A stretch of 64,000 nt of DNA, taken from Triticum aestivum (Eukaryota > Streptophyta > Magnoliopsida > Poales > Poaceae). Under the pieces are notes generated by a model. That model saw only the letters and a program-made list of their open reading frames with translations. It had not been told where the DNA came from and searched no databases. The position numbers and the translations under genes are program-made. Shown in pieces: positions 1 through 11,551 of this stretch (within the stretch, counting starts at the first letter, position 1; each line of letters begins with the position of its first letter). The stretch is from NCBI RefSeq assembly GCF_018294505.1, contig NC_057800.1, forward strand, positions 177,242,113-177,306,112, written 5' to 3'.

Positions 1-173
1 TACTTTATCGCTATGCGGTAGCAATAGTTGCAAGAGGAATAGTTGGCGAGACGACCATGTGACGACACATTGATATAGATCAAGATGATGGAGATCATGG
101 TCTCATGCTGATGACGATGGAGATCATGACGATGCTTTGGAGATAGAGATCAAAGGCACAAGATGATGATGAC

Positions 174-659
174 TGAGGGAGTCCTAGATTAGGGAGTGTT
201 CGGGTAGCCGGACTATACCTTCAGCCGGACTCCTGGACTATGAAGATACAAGATTGAAGACTTCGTCCTGTGTCCGGATGGGGCTTTCCTTGGCGTGGAA
301 GGCAAGCTTGGCGATACAATATTCAAGATCTCCTACCATTGTAACCGACTCTGTGTAACCCTAACCCTATCCGATGTCTATATAAACTAGAGGGTTGTAG
401 TCCGTAGGACAGAATCAACTCCATACACAACAATCATACCATAGGCTAGCTTCTAGGGTTTAGCCTCCTTGATCTCGTGGTAGATCTACTCTTGTACTAC
501 CCATATCATCAATATTAATCAAGCAGGAGTAGGGTATTACCTCCATCAAGAGGGCCCGAACCTAGGTAAAACAAAGTGTTCCCTGCCTCCTGTTACCATC
601 CGGCCTAGACGCACAGTTCGGGACCCCCTACCCGAGATCCGCCGGTTTTGACACCGACA
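174..659 (+). repeat. Gypsy-1 5' LTR
   Basis: This is a 486-bp LTR starting TGAGGGAGTC and ending GACACCGACA. A TATA box (TATATAAA, 379-386) sits near the middle and marks the U3 promoter. It pairs with the 485-bp copy at 9407-9891. Confidence 0.93.
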
Positions 660-660
660 T

Positions 661-680
661 TGGTGCTTTCATTGAGAGTT
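661..680 (+). promoter_or_regulatory. Gypsy-1 candidate primer binding site
   Basis: TGGTGCTTTCATTGAGAG starts one base after the LTR end and begins with the TGG that pairs with the CCA tail of a tRNA. I cannot say which tRNA is the primer. Confidence 0.6.
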
Positions 681-706
681 CCTATGTGTCGTCGCCTTTA
701 GGCCCG

Positions 707-2997
707 ATGGCTCCTTCGATTATCAACAACGATGCAATCCAGGTTGAGACCCTTCTCCCCGGACAGATCTTCGTCTTCAGCGGCTTCGCACTGCGGGCCA
801 ATTCGCTTGGCCACCTTGAGCAGATCGAAAGCTACGCCCCTGGCCATCAGGTCAGGTTTGGAAGCCTAAACTACATGGCTGACATCCACGGGGACTTGAT
901 CTTCGACGGATTCGAGCCACAGCCAAGCGCGCCGCACTGTCTCGATGGGCATGATATAGCTCTGCCGCCGAACAGCGCTTTGGAGGCCGCACACGCACCT
1001 GTTCCGACCATTGATTCGGAGCCTACTGCGCCAATCGAGGATGAGCGGTTGGACGTCACCTCAGGGGCTGCGATCCCAAAAGCGATCGAGCCGAACGCTA
1101 GCCCTGCACTCTGCACAACCCATGACTCCAAGGGTCCGGACTCCACTCCAGACTTCAAACCCCCCGCGCCCCTGCCAATCGAATCCTATTGGGCGCCGAT
1201 GATGGAGCTCACCGCTGTAGACATCTTTCAGCACTCGCCCTTAGGCGACATCCTGAATTCTCTGAAGTCTCTCTCGTTGTCAGGAGAGCCCTGGCCGGAC
1301 TACGGTCAGCAAGGTTGGGATGCGGACGATGAAGAAATCCAAAACCCACCCACCACCCACTTTATAGACACTATCGACGATCTAACCGACATGCTAGACT
1401 TCGGCTCTGAAGACATCTACAGCATGGATGATGATGCAGGAGATACCGACGAACCACCTCCCATAGGGCATTGGACACCCACCTCATCTCACGATGTGTA
1501 CGTGGTGGACACCCCTAAAGGAAGCGATAACGAGGAAAAAGGGGATGGGACGAGAGATCGACCCCTGGAAAAGCGGTCAAAGCGTCAGCGTAAACGCCGA
1601 CCCAAGCCCCGCCTCGACAAAAACCCAGCCACAGAGCAGGACGAGCCGGTAGACGACGAGCAGGCCTTAGAGCAACCATCCGAACAGGGCAACACAGATA
1701 GAGAAACCGAACATCCCTCCCCCGGCGAAAACGGCATTCCGGACGACCTCACGCCAAATAAACCTATGGAGCAGAAGAATCTCCATGAGAGGCTCGTTGC
1801 AACTGCACGCAGTCTAAAAAAGTAGAAGCAGAAGCTAAAAACAGCGGAAGATGCACTCCGGATCAGATGGAGCAAGGTAATCAATGCCACAGATAAGTAC
1901 GGCGACAGTCGCCGCACTAAAAGCTATCCGAAAAGAAAGCTACTACCTGAATTTGACGAAGAGGCCTTAGAACCCTCGCATTCAAAAAATGAGAAAGCCA
2001 CAGGGTCGGATAGACGACCCCATAAAGCGGTAAGCGGCGCCGCACCTAAATCGGCATGCGACCCTCTTAAGGATTCGCATCATGGCCCAGTCAGGTCCAT
2101 TTACGGGCCAAGAAAGCAAGCTCTTGTAAGCAACACTATGAAGCCATCATCAGAATCCGGCACACCCAAATACAGGGGCGCCGCACACCCCCTATGTTTC
2201 ACCGATGAGGTCCTAGACTATGAATTCCCAGAGGGATTCAAACCCGTAAAAATAGAGGCATATGATGGAACAACAGACCCTGGAGTCTGGATCGAGGACT
2301 ATATCCTCCACATACACATGGCTAGAGGAGATGATCTCCACGCCATAAAATACCTACCCCTTAAGCTTAAAGGGCCAGCCCGGCATTGGCTTAAAAGCCT
2401 TTCAGAAAACACAATTGGAAGCTGGGAAGAGCTCAAGGATTCTTTCCAAGCAAACTTTCAAGGGACCTATGTCCGTCGGATGCAGACGATCTTAGTCACA
2501 TAACTCAACAACCCGGAGAATCAGCTCGGCAGTTCTGGAATAGATTCCTCACTAAAAAGAATAAGATAGTCGACTGTCCAGACGCCGAAGCCTTAGCAGC
2601 TTTCAGGCATAACGTCCTAGACGAATGGCTTGCCAGACACCTCGGCCAAGAAAAGCCAAGAACAATGGCCGCACTAACAAGCCTCATGACCCGCTTTTGT
2701 GCAGGGGAGGACAGCTGGTTGGCAAGACGCAGCACCAGTGACCCAAGTACATCCGAAACTAGGGATGGAAACGGAAAACCGCGACGCAACAAGGACCGTC
2801 GCTGGACTAAGGACAAAAGTCCGAAGAGCACGGCAGTCAATGCCGGATTCAAAGGCTCACGGCAAAGTCAGGAAAAATCGCCCCCCAGGATAACAGGGAC
2901 GATCCATCCAACCTTAATAAAATCCTGGACAGGATATGTCAGATACACAGTACTCCCGGGAAGCCTGCTAACCATACCCACTGTAGAGCAATGCTGA
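707..2997 (+). pseudogene. gag: Gypsy-1 gag, broken
   Basis: The protein would form the nucleocapsid shell of the element. I place the start at the ATG at 707 because the longer open frame upstream opens only with GTG. The first 370 or so residues are acidic, proline-rich and low in complexity. An amber codon (TAG, 1823-1825) interrupts a run of Lys and Gln codons, and the same frame stays open to 2503. The conserved retrotransposon gag core lies at about 2240-2475, with the motif KGPARHWLKSL. A one-base shift near 2480 moves the remainder, including a basic segment, to another frame ending at 2997. The C-terminal region is then cut by a foreign insertion. The two early lesions look like single-base events. 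Confidence 0.8.
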
Positions 2998-3985
2998 ATA
3001 ATGGCTATCACTACATGCATATTTGGCTGGTGGAGGCTCTATGGTTATCATTTGCATAAAGCTAATTTTTTCCTACAACAAAGGAATATATTTTATTTAA
3101 CTACAAAGTTTGTTGAAAATAATGAGAAGGTAACCCCAACTCAATCCCAAATTAACATTAACAATCCAACAAGTTTATTAAGTAAAGTGATGAGATCAAA
3201 TCAATAATTCAAGTACCAGATACTCAAGATGTCCATAACCGGGGACACGACTAACCATGATTAGTTTGTACACTCTACAGAGGTTTGCACACTTTTCCCC
3301 ACAAGACTCGATCTCCTCTGTTGTATTTCTCGCACTGCATGATGTTTGAGAAACGGATGACCGAGACACAGTCTTTCCGAAGAGGTCCCCTTAACCGATA
3401 GATAGGCCGGTACACCTACAATCCCCTACATCTGCTAGCCCATCATGGAAAGGATTCCCACAACTTACTCAACTATGCCAGAGCCCATAATAGCTTGTGG
3501 TTGCACACGGAAGTTTCCAGCATGAATAATCTTATGATCACTTTGAGGCTGGGTGGCGAACCATAGGATGATCACACGGGTACCCCGGGATCTCCTTGGA
3601 CAACACTGGGTGCCCCAACCAATCCACCCAGATGTGTATTAAATTAGCCACCTTAAGTTTCCCTTAGATATAAATAACTCTCACATCTTTCATGAATCTC
3701 ACAAACTAATCCACGTCTACAAGAATAGCAAAGTAGTGCAAGCATAACTCAATATGTACCCAGGATTTGATATAAGACAATAGGTTCCTACCTCATCAAC
3801 TACTTCCCAATACCCACATGTTATCAATACTACTCATCCAATGTTTGAGGGTTGAAACTAATGCATAAAAACTAGGTACAAAAAATATGATCAAAGTGTG
3901 AACTTGCCTTGTACTATTGATGAAGATGATTCGCACTCATAAGAAGTAAAAATAGAGCGAAGACGAGGACGAACCCCAAAAGACG
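2998..3985. repeat. About 1 kb of unrelated repeat DNA inserted between Gypsy-1 gag and protease
   Basis: Gag-like sequence stops near 2990 and resumes near 3990 with the codons expected at the gag-protease junction. The AT-rich sequence in between has no long open frame. I recognise parts of it as a common Triticeae repeat but cannot assign a family. No terminal repeats or clear target duplication are visible. Two short duplications flank the right edge: a 15-mer at 3941-3955 and 4105-4119, and a 21-mer at 3962-3982 and 4053-4073. Confidence 0.5.
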
Positions 3986-4661
3986 AGCGAGGGTCTTCAA
4001 ACAATCCGGCAGACTCAATGCCGAACACAAGGGGCTCGACACACCAAGCGATGACGAGGACGAACCCCAAAAGCAGAGCACCGGGAAACAAAAGAACTTC
4101 CCACAAGAAGTAAAAATAGTGAAGTCACTTCACATAACAAAACATGCGGTGCCCTTAAAGGTACGCACCAAACGGCCCATCCCCAAAGGGTCCTGCCACT
4201 GGTTGTTAAAACCGATCATCTTCGATCGGCTAGATTATTCTAGGAATATCAAGAATGTAGGATGGACTGCCTTGATACTCGATCCAATAATCGGCGGACT
4301 CAAGTTTTCAAATGTCCTTATGGACGGCGGCAGCGGACTAAACCTGATATATCAGGATACAATACAGCACATCGGGATAAACCCAGCAAGAATCCGCCGC
4401 AGCAAAACCTCCTTTCAAGGGGTAATACCTGGTCCGGACACCCATTGTACGGGTTTTCTCCGGCTCACAGTCACATTCGGCTCTGCCGATAACCTCCGCC
4501 GCAAAAAGCTGACCTTCCACATCGTCCCGTTCTCAAGTCGCTATCAAGCACTACTGGGACGCAAAGCTTTCGCTCGATTTAACGCAATACCGCATTATGC
4601 ATCTCTTACGCTTAAAATGCCCGGTCCACGAGGCATCATCTCTTTGAAGGGGAAGCACTAA
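3986..4661 (+). pseudogene. Gypsy-1 retropepsin-like aspartic protease remnant
   Basis: This domain would cleave the element's polyprotein. The open frame 4119-4661 carries the aspartic protease hallmark MDGGSGLNL with the catalytic Asp, followed about 80 residues later by LLGRKAFARFNA, the conserved second half of retropepsins in this lineage. Upstream, 3990-4118 reads as the gag C-terminus with an acidic DDEDEP-like stretch. No reverse transcriptase follows; the frame ends at 4661 and only scattered pol-like codons are recognisable to about 4860. The protease core looks sound but has no polyprotein to act on in this copy. Confidence 0.72.
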
Positions 4662-5783
4662 AGTGCGCCTCCCCAAGCGGAGGACTGTGCGGCCACTTTG
4701 ACAGCCCCACAACAAAATGGCCCCACCGGCCAATAAACTTCAAAATAGGTCATTCAAGACCACGAACGCGGATAGACGAGTTCGGTGCAAAATCATCATT
4801 AATGCAGGCCTAGAAGCCATATACCCCCGCACTAGGGGCTCCACGCATATACAATAAGAGACAATAAAGCTCAAACTTACATATCTTACTTTATACTTTG
4901 CTTATTTTAAACTTTTTCGGCACGACCCATTTTCAACTCAGTTCCTCTCTTTTACAGATGAACGTCGTGCGGCGCCCGTCCAGGATACGGCACAACGGAG
5001 ACACAGGCGCAGACGTGCAGTGGGGACCCGTCCTAAAGGATTCTTTTTAGATTAAGACCCTGCGTAAACCTTCTTTACTGTCTCTTGTTGCTACACATCC
5101 CCTGGTTTTTCTTTCTAATATAACCAAGGAGGAGGCTGGCGTCTTGGCATGTGGCCACGTCAGAATTTTTGCACGTACCTGGAGACTAGGGGCTTTTTTA
5201 AAGAGTGTTGTTTGGCCCGCACTCATAAAGACCGAACACCTTAGGGAGTGTTCGGCGTCGCGAGTTTTGGCATTATATGCATCAGCTCCGAATCATGTCT
5301 TTGGTCAAATGTTGGGTTGCCCGGCTCCTGAGTTGGGCTACCTTACGTTCCGCTCTATCGGCTAAGGTAGCACCAGGAGAACTACTGCGATTGTGCCCCC
5401 GGTTTGGCCAGGGCGAGCACCTCAGTAGAGAAAGCCAAAAACTGACTGTCATGATGTAGCGTGAGACTGGTCAGCCACTCGATGACCTATCGGAATCTAT
5501 CGGATTCCTCCGCTTTAACGAAGGGCCACTTCCCGGTCAGGCACATACGCGCCCTGAATTCGGACGAGCGTAGTTGCCACCAAGGAGCTACCTAAAGAGT
5601 CTCATTTTCAAACTCCTATGGCTAAGTGAAAGTGTTAAAGCATTATAGTCCGGTTGCCTGGCCCGCTGCGCTATCACCTCCTTTGTAGGACCAAGACGTT
5701 GGGTTAAGTGTGAAAATGCGTCTTCTGCGAGCACCCCCGCACTATGTGCATGGGGGCTGAAGCCAACGACTGCCATCTTTCAG

Positions 5784-5787
<4 letters not shown>
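4662..5787. other. Gypsy-1 interior without coding capacity where pol should be
   Basis: About 1.1 kb separates the protease remnant from the microsatellite. I find no YVDD-type reverse transcriptase motif, RNase H or integrase on either strand. Open frames here are short and have no recognisable domains. Either pol was deleted or this element type never carried it. Confidence 0.6.

Positions 5788-5822
<35 letters not shown>
5788..5822. repeat. (TA)n microsatellite
   Basis: A 35-bp run of alternating T and A lies between the sense remnants and the antisense gene of Gypsy-1. It is probably length-polymorphic. Confidence 0.95.
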
Positions 5823-5824
<2 letters not shown>

Positions 5825-5924
5825 TAAACGGCCGCATAGAAGGTGTTTACAATACTTGGAGGCACAAGTATAAAAAAAGGCCACTACAGTTTATCAAAAT
5901 ATTACTTTATAATTACATATGCTA

Positions 5925-8862
5925 TCATAACATAGCATCTTTCGGGCACTGCGTCTCTATTACATGAGCGCCTTCAAGAACTTCCTGAAAATAGTGCTCG
6001 GAGGGTACTAGGCTTTGGTCCGAATCTCGGGACGCAACAACGGTGGTCTCCATCTCTACCCAGTATGTCTTAACACGGGCTAGAGCCATCCTAGCGCCCT
6101 CTACGCATGCTGACCTCTTAATTGCATTTATACGCGGCACCGCGTCAAGGAATTGCTGCACCAAGCTGAAATAACTCTTCGGCTCCGAGCTCCCCGGCCA
6201 CAGGTGACCCACAATATACTTCATGGCGAGTCCAGACAACCTATTCAGTTCGGCCCATTGAGCCAAACGATCATCCACTGCCAGTGGACGCTCTGGATTG
6301 TGAAACTGCGACCAGAAAAGCCTTTCCACTTCGCGATCTTTCTGATCTCGAAAGTGTTTGGTCACATCAGCAGCACTCGCTGCCAAATCCAGATAGGTGT
6401 CCTCCACACTCCACATCCGGTCCAATGGAGCAAACTTTGGATCACAAACCTTCCTCCGCAGCATAAAGGGCTTTCCAGCCGCAATCTGTTCGGCCTGACG
6501 CAGCTCCTCTTTCGCAGCTCTCATCGCAGAGCAAGCGTCCTTGGCATCGGCAACGGCCTTCTCTAAGTCCATCTGTCTCGCCCGGTCTTCTTTCTCAAGA
6601 AGTTTGCAACGGTCTGCAGCGCTCTTTAACTTCTCGGCCATCTTGGCCATCTCTTCTTTGCTTCGGTAGTGAGCAGCCTATTCGGCTCTCAACTCTTCAA
6701 GGGCCTTCTTGGTAGCCGCATTGCTTTTTCGGGCTTGCTCCTTAGCTCGGGCAAGCTCTGCCCTAAGATTCTCCACAGCGGCCGTACCATCTGCGTCAAG
6801 CACACACATTGTAAGACACTTCCATGAAGCTCGTCTTACCTAATGCCACCCGAAGAATTACATACCTTGAGCCTCATCAAGCCGCTTGTTGACAAGCGCG
6901 ATGTCAGCATCTGCCACGTCCAGTTGCCGCTTTAGTTCGGCCATATCATCAGTTCGGCTCGATTCCGAACACCTCGCCACCTACATTCAAAGGCGACATT
7001 TTAGACCTGGGAATATGATCCTCTGCGTGCCATCATTTCTTGACAACCCGCAGAGTCTCAGGGGCTACTATCTACACAGGGCGCATCTTGCTTATGCGCA
7101 ACTGACAAAAGTGTACATTATCTAACGTACCTCAAAACGCGTCAGTAAAATTTTGACGGCCTCATGCAATCCGCTTTCTGCAGATGAAATCCTTTCAATC
7201 ACCGTGTCCATCAATGCACGGTGCTCCTTTGAGATAGAAGCTCACCCCAGCAAAACCCTTAGCTCCTCCGGCCGAGCGCCAGGCGGTGCCGGACTTGTCC
7301 TATGGCCTCTTTCGAAGGCCAGACGCGGAGAGCCTTGGGGGGGCCACATAGCTATCTTCCGCCCCTGCCGGATTTGGAGAAACCCTCCGCGATGACACCT
7401 TAGGGTCACCCGCCTCGCTAGGCGGTACAGCAGGAGGAGGCGTCCCGCTCTCCATCATCTCTGGAAGAAGATCCCCCGAAGACGAGCTCTGCTGAGAAGG
7501 GCTGAGGACCGAGCTATAAGGTAAAATTTCGGTTAAATCTGCTCAGATATAAATTAAGGATTTCTCTCGTCCCTCAAAAGGAAAATCTCTCTCTACTTAC
7601 GGCTCGCTGGAGGGCTGATCCCCTTGAGGGCATAGTCCGGCGGAGGAACTCTCCGGCGCTGGACCCTCGGACAAGGATTTTCTCCCCCGTTTCGAGGCCA
7701 TCGTCTTCGGGTCGTCAGAGGCGGCCCTCTTCTTCCCCTTAGGAGAGGAATTGTCGGTTCCTCCCTTCGGAGCAACCTCCTTCGAGGAGGCCATAGCTTC
7801 CTTGTCCTCCCCCTCCAAAGGCATTATATCCAGCATCCTGACTAGCACAGGATCCGGCCTGGTTTCAGGAAGGGGAGCCGGACACCTGATCAGCTTTGCC
7901 TTCGCTATCCACTCCTGTTTAAAAGGACGGCTCTTTAGGGGCAAGTTTATGACAATTATACGGATAGAAAGTCTGGGCACAAGGTTGCTTACTTGAGTAT
8001 CCGGGCAATTGCAGCTTAGGCCTGCGTCCTCGGTTAAATCCGAACACATCTCTTGTGATCCGAAGAACAGTCTATACATCTCCGCGGGCGTTGTGCCCAT
8101 AAAGTTCTGGAGAGCTCGCGGCCCCTCTGGATTAAACTCCCATAGGCGAAGGGGGTGACGTTTGCCGGGCAATATTCGGCGAATCAGCATGACCTGCGTC
8201 ACCTTGACCAGGTTGAGGTCTCCTTCTAAGAGATCCCTAATGCGGCCCTGCAATAGGGGCACGTCTTTGGATAACCCCCAATCAAATCCTTTGTTGACCC
8301 ATGACGCTAGCCGTGGTGGGGGACCCGAGCGAAAGGCAGGAGGTGCCACCCACTTGGTGCTCCTGGGAGCGGTGATATAGAGCCACTCTCGTTGCCACAA
8401 GCCGAGCTCCTCTTGAAAGGAGCCCTCGGGCCATGGAGCATCGGCATTCTTACTTATGACAGCACCTCCGCACTCTGTGTGCCGTCCCTCGATCATCTTC
8501 GGCTCCACTCCAAAAGTCTTGAGCCATAATCCAAAGTGAGGAGTAACACGGAGGAATGCTTCGCACACGACGATGAATGAGGAAATATGGAGGATGGACT
8601 CCGGGGCTAAGTCATGAAATTCCAGCCCGTAATAAAACAGTAGCCCCCTCACGAAGGGATCCATCGGGAAGCCTAACCCCCGAAGGAAGTGAGACATGAA
8701 CACTACGCTCTCACTGGGCTGGGGATTGGGAATAGCCTGCCCTTGAGCAGGCAACCTATGCGGAATTTCGGTGGTCAAGAACTTAGCCTCTCTCAACTTT
8801 AGCACGTCCTCCTCCGTGACGGAGGAGGGCATCCATCGGCCTTGAGGGTCGGAACCGGACAT
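5925..8862 (-). pseudogene. Antisense five-exon gene of Gypsy-1 (putative gypsy-type transposon domain plus coiled coil)
   Basis: The gene runs opposite to gag. Exons inferred from GT-AG borders: 8862-7993, 7914-7601, 7513-7131, 6980-6866, 6790-5925; introns are 78, 87, 150 and 75 nt. The first exon starts at ATG 8862 and contains the grass domain annotated as putative gypsy type transposon (motifs FLRGLGFPMDPFVRGLLFYYG and FGLWLKTFGVEPK). The middle is basic and Ser-rich. The last exon is a Lys/Glu/Ala-rich coiled coil followed by a helical C-terminus. Intron 1 is a multiple of three without stops, so it reads through as 26 extra residues. Lesions: amber codons in exons 3 and 5 and a one-base insertion in exon 3. 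Antisense genes beside the 3' LTR are known in grass Tat-lineage Gypsy elements; their function is unknown. Confidence 0.75.
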
Positions 8863-8963
8863 TGTCGAAGGTCCGAAGCGCCTGGAATCTGAAGCCTAGG
8901 GTGTGGGAACTCGAGGCGGCGGGCGAACTCGTTGTGATTGGAAAAAGAAGTAAGGCCTTGGTC

Positions 8964-8974
8964 TCTTTATAAGA
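8964..8974 (-). promoter_or_regulatory. Candidate TATA box of the antisense gene
   Basis: On the minus strand CTTATAAAG lies about 105 nt upstream of the ATG at 8862. It is in the right orientation and at a plausible distance for the antisense transcript. There is no other support. Confidence 0.4.
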
Positions 8975-9392
8975 GGAATACCAGGAGCCCTTCCCGTAAC
9001 CGTTTGGGGCTCGCCTTTAATCGAGAAAACGTGCTAACGGGCACGATTGGGTTACCCACGTCCGTATTGATGAGAATCCCGTAAAAAGGGTACACGATCT
9101 CTGCTTTGACAAGACGTGCCAAGGAAACCACCTCGCAAAAGATGCTGAGGTGGGAAAGTAAAAACGATTCGAGTAAAGGACTTGGCTGTAGTGTGATGGC
9201 GCACTGCAGAATACGTCAGCAGATTTGATTTGTGTTAATATTATTCTCTCTATGGCAATATGTGGAAACTTATTTTTGCAGAGCCGGACACTAATCTTGG
9301 TGATTACAATCTTCTATGAAGGACCTGGAGGAGGAACCCGCCTTGCAATGCCGAAGACAATTTGCGCGCTGGTCTCGTCGTCATTGAAGCCT
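8975..9392. other. Gypsy-1 interior between antisense promoter and 3' LTR
   Basis: About 420 bp with no open frame of note and no recognisable domain. Confidence 0.6.
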
Positions 9393-9406
9393 GGTTCAGG
9401 GGCTAC
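9393..9406 (+). promoter_or_regulatory. Gypsy-1 polypurine tract
   Basis: GGTTCAGGGGCTAC directly precedes the 3' LTR. It is only partly purine, but its position is that of the plus-strand primer. Confidence 0.55.
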
Positions 9407-9891
9407 TGAGGGAGTCCTGGATTAGGGGGTGTTCGGGTAGCCGGACTATACCTTCAGCCGGACTCCTGGACTATGAAGATACAAGATTGAAGACTTCGTC
9501 CCGTGTCCGGATGGGTCTTTCCTTGGCGTGGAAGGCAAGCTTGGCGATACGATATTCAAGATCTCCTACCATTGTAACCAACTCTGTGTAACCCTAACCC
9601 TATCGGTGTCTATATAAACTGGAGGGTTGTAGTCCGTAGGATAGAATCAACTCCATACACAACAATCATACCATAGGCTAGCTTCTAGGGTTTAGCCTCC
9701 TTGATCTCGTCGTAGATCTACTCTTGTACTACCCATACCGTCAATATTAATCAAGCAGGAGTAGGGTATTACCTCCATCGAGAGGGCCCGAACCTGGGTA
9801 AAACAAAGTGTTCCCTGCCTCCTGTTACCATCCGGCCTAGACGCACAGTTCGGGACCCCCTACCCGAGATCCGCCGGTTTTGACACCGACA
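9407..9891 (+). repeat. Gypsy-1 3' LTR
   Basis: This 485-bp copy of 174-659 is followed by the target duplication ATGAC at 9892-9896. Confidence 0.93.
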
Positions 9892-9896
9892 ATGAC

Positions 9897-10440
9897 CATA
9901 TCATGTCACATTTTTTGATTGCATGTGATGTTTATCTTTTATACATCTTACTTTGCTTATTTATGACGGTAGCATTATAAGATGATCTCTCACTAAATTT
10001 CAAGATAAAAGTGTTCTCCCTGAGTATGCACCGTTGCCAAAGTTTGTCATGCCCAGACACCAAATGATGATCGGGTGTGATAAGCTCTACGTCCATCTAC
10101 AATGGGTGCAAGCCAGTTTTGCACACACAGAAATACTCGAGTTAAACTTGACGAGCCTAGCATATGCAGATATGGCCTCGGAACACTAGCGACCGGAAGG
10201 TCGAGCGTGAATCATATAGTAGATATGATCAACATAATGATGTTCACCATTGAAAACTACTCCATTTCACGTGATGATCGGTTATGGTTTAGTTGATATG
10301 GATCACATGATCATTTAGATGATTAGAGGGATGTCTATCTAAGTGGGAGTTCTTAAGTAATATGATTAATTGAACTTTAATTTATCATGAACTTATTCCT
10401 GATAGTATTTGCATATCTATGTTGTAGATCAATAGCTCGC
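9897..10440 (+). other. Copia-A leader (non-coding)
   Basis: This untranslated leader continues 1-173. It matches the reverse complement of 20760-21260 in Copia-B. No coding sequence is visible. Confidence 0.75.
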
Positions 10441-11485
10441 GTTATTGCTTCCCTATGTTTTATATGTGTTCCCGGAGAAAACTAAGTTGAAAAATGTTAG
10501 TAGCAAGGATGCGCATTGGATCCGTGATCTAAGGTTTATCCTCATTGCTGCACAGAAGAATTATGTCCTTGATGCACCGCTAGGTGACTGACCTATTGCA
10601 GGAGCAGATGCAGACGTTATGAATGTTTGGCTAGCTCAATATGATGACTACTTGATAGTTTAGTGCACCATGCTTAACGGCTTAGAATCGGGACTTCAAA
10701 GACGTTTTGAACGTCATGGACCATATGAGATGTTCCAGGAGTTGAAGTTAATATTTCAAGCAAATACTCGAGTTGAGAGATATGAAGTCTCCAACAAGTT
10801 CCATGGCTAAAAGATGGAGGAGAATTGCTCAAGCAGTGAGCATGTGCTTAGATTGTCTGGGTACTACAATCGCTTGAATCAAGTGGGAGTTAATCTTCCA
10901 TATAAAGTAGTGATTGACAGAATTCTCTTGTCACCATCACCAAGTTAGTAGAACTTCGTGATGAACTATAGTATGCAAGGGATGACGAAAAAGATTCCCA
11001 AGCTTTTCATGATGATGAAATCGATGAAGGTAGAAATCAAGAAAGAGCATCAAGTGTTGATGATTAACAAGACCACTAGTTTCAAGAAAAGGGCAAAGGG
11101 AAAGAAAGGGAACTTCAAGAAGAACGGCAAGCAAGTTGCTGCTCAAGTGAACAAGCCCAAATCAGGACCTAAGCCTGAGACTAAGTGCTTCTACTTCGAA
11201 GGAACTGGTCACTGGAAGCGGAACTTCCCCAAGTATTTGGTGGATAAGAAGGATGGCAAAGTGAACAATGCTATATTTGATATACATGTTATTGATGTGT
11301 ACTTTACTAGTGTTTATAGCAACCCCTCGATATTTGATACTGGTTCAGTTGCTAAGAGTAGTAACTCGAAACAAGAGTTGCAGAATGAACAGAGACTAGT
11401 TAAGGGTGAAGTGACGATGTGTATTGGAAGTGGTTCCAAGATTGATATGATCATCATCGCACACTCCCTATACTTTCGAGATTAG
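10441..11485 (+). pseudogene. gag: Copia-A gag and protease, decayed
   Basis: Gag can be followed from about 10500 by comparison with Copia-B, but several stops interrupt the first 400 bp. The frame 10958-11485 holds the C-terminal half: a Lys-rich stretch and a zinc-knuckle region reading CFYFEGTGHWKRNFPKYL. The retrotransposon knuckle is CX2CX4HX4C; here the second and last cysteines are both phenylalanine. The protease follows with its catalytic FDTGS motif, ends early at 11485, and is followed by a short gap before the next recognisable domain. The product would be non-functional. Confidence 0.82.
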
Positions 11486-11551
11486 TGTTAAAACCTAAAT
11501 AAATGTTATTTGGTGTTTACGTTGAGCGTGAATATGATTTGATCATGTTTA

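Larger units (their letters stand above)
174..9891 (+). mobile_element. Gypsy-1: complete non-autonomous Gypsy retrotransposon (Fatima-like) with an antisense gene
   Basis: Both LTRs are present (174-659 and 9407-9891) and the element is flanked by the 5-bp duplication ATGAC at 169-173 and 9892-9896. The uninterrupted site can be seen in Copia-B, which supports the boundaries. The interior holds a gag pseudogene, an unrelated 1 kb insertion, a retropepsin-like domain, an AT microsatellite and a five-exon gene on the opposite strand. No reverse transcriptase, RNase H or integrase is visible, so the element needed a partner to move. By eye the LTRs differ at about 14 positions plus one indel in 485 bp; with the usual 1.3e-8 substitutions per site per year this suggests roughly 1 million years. 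The family name Fatima is from memory. Confidence 0.88.

Noticed and set aside
871..1158. Antisense open frame of 95 codons in Gypsy-1 gag
   Set aside because: It is a composition-driven shadow of the GC-rich gag frame; no start context, splice site or similarity.
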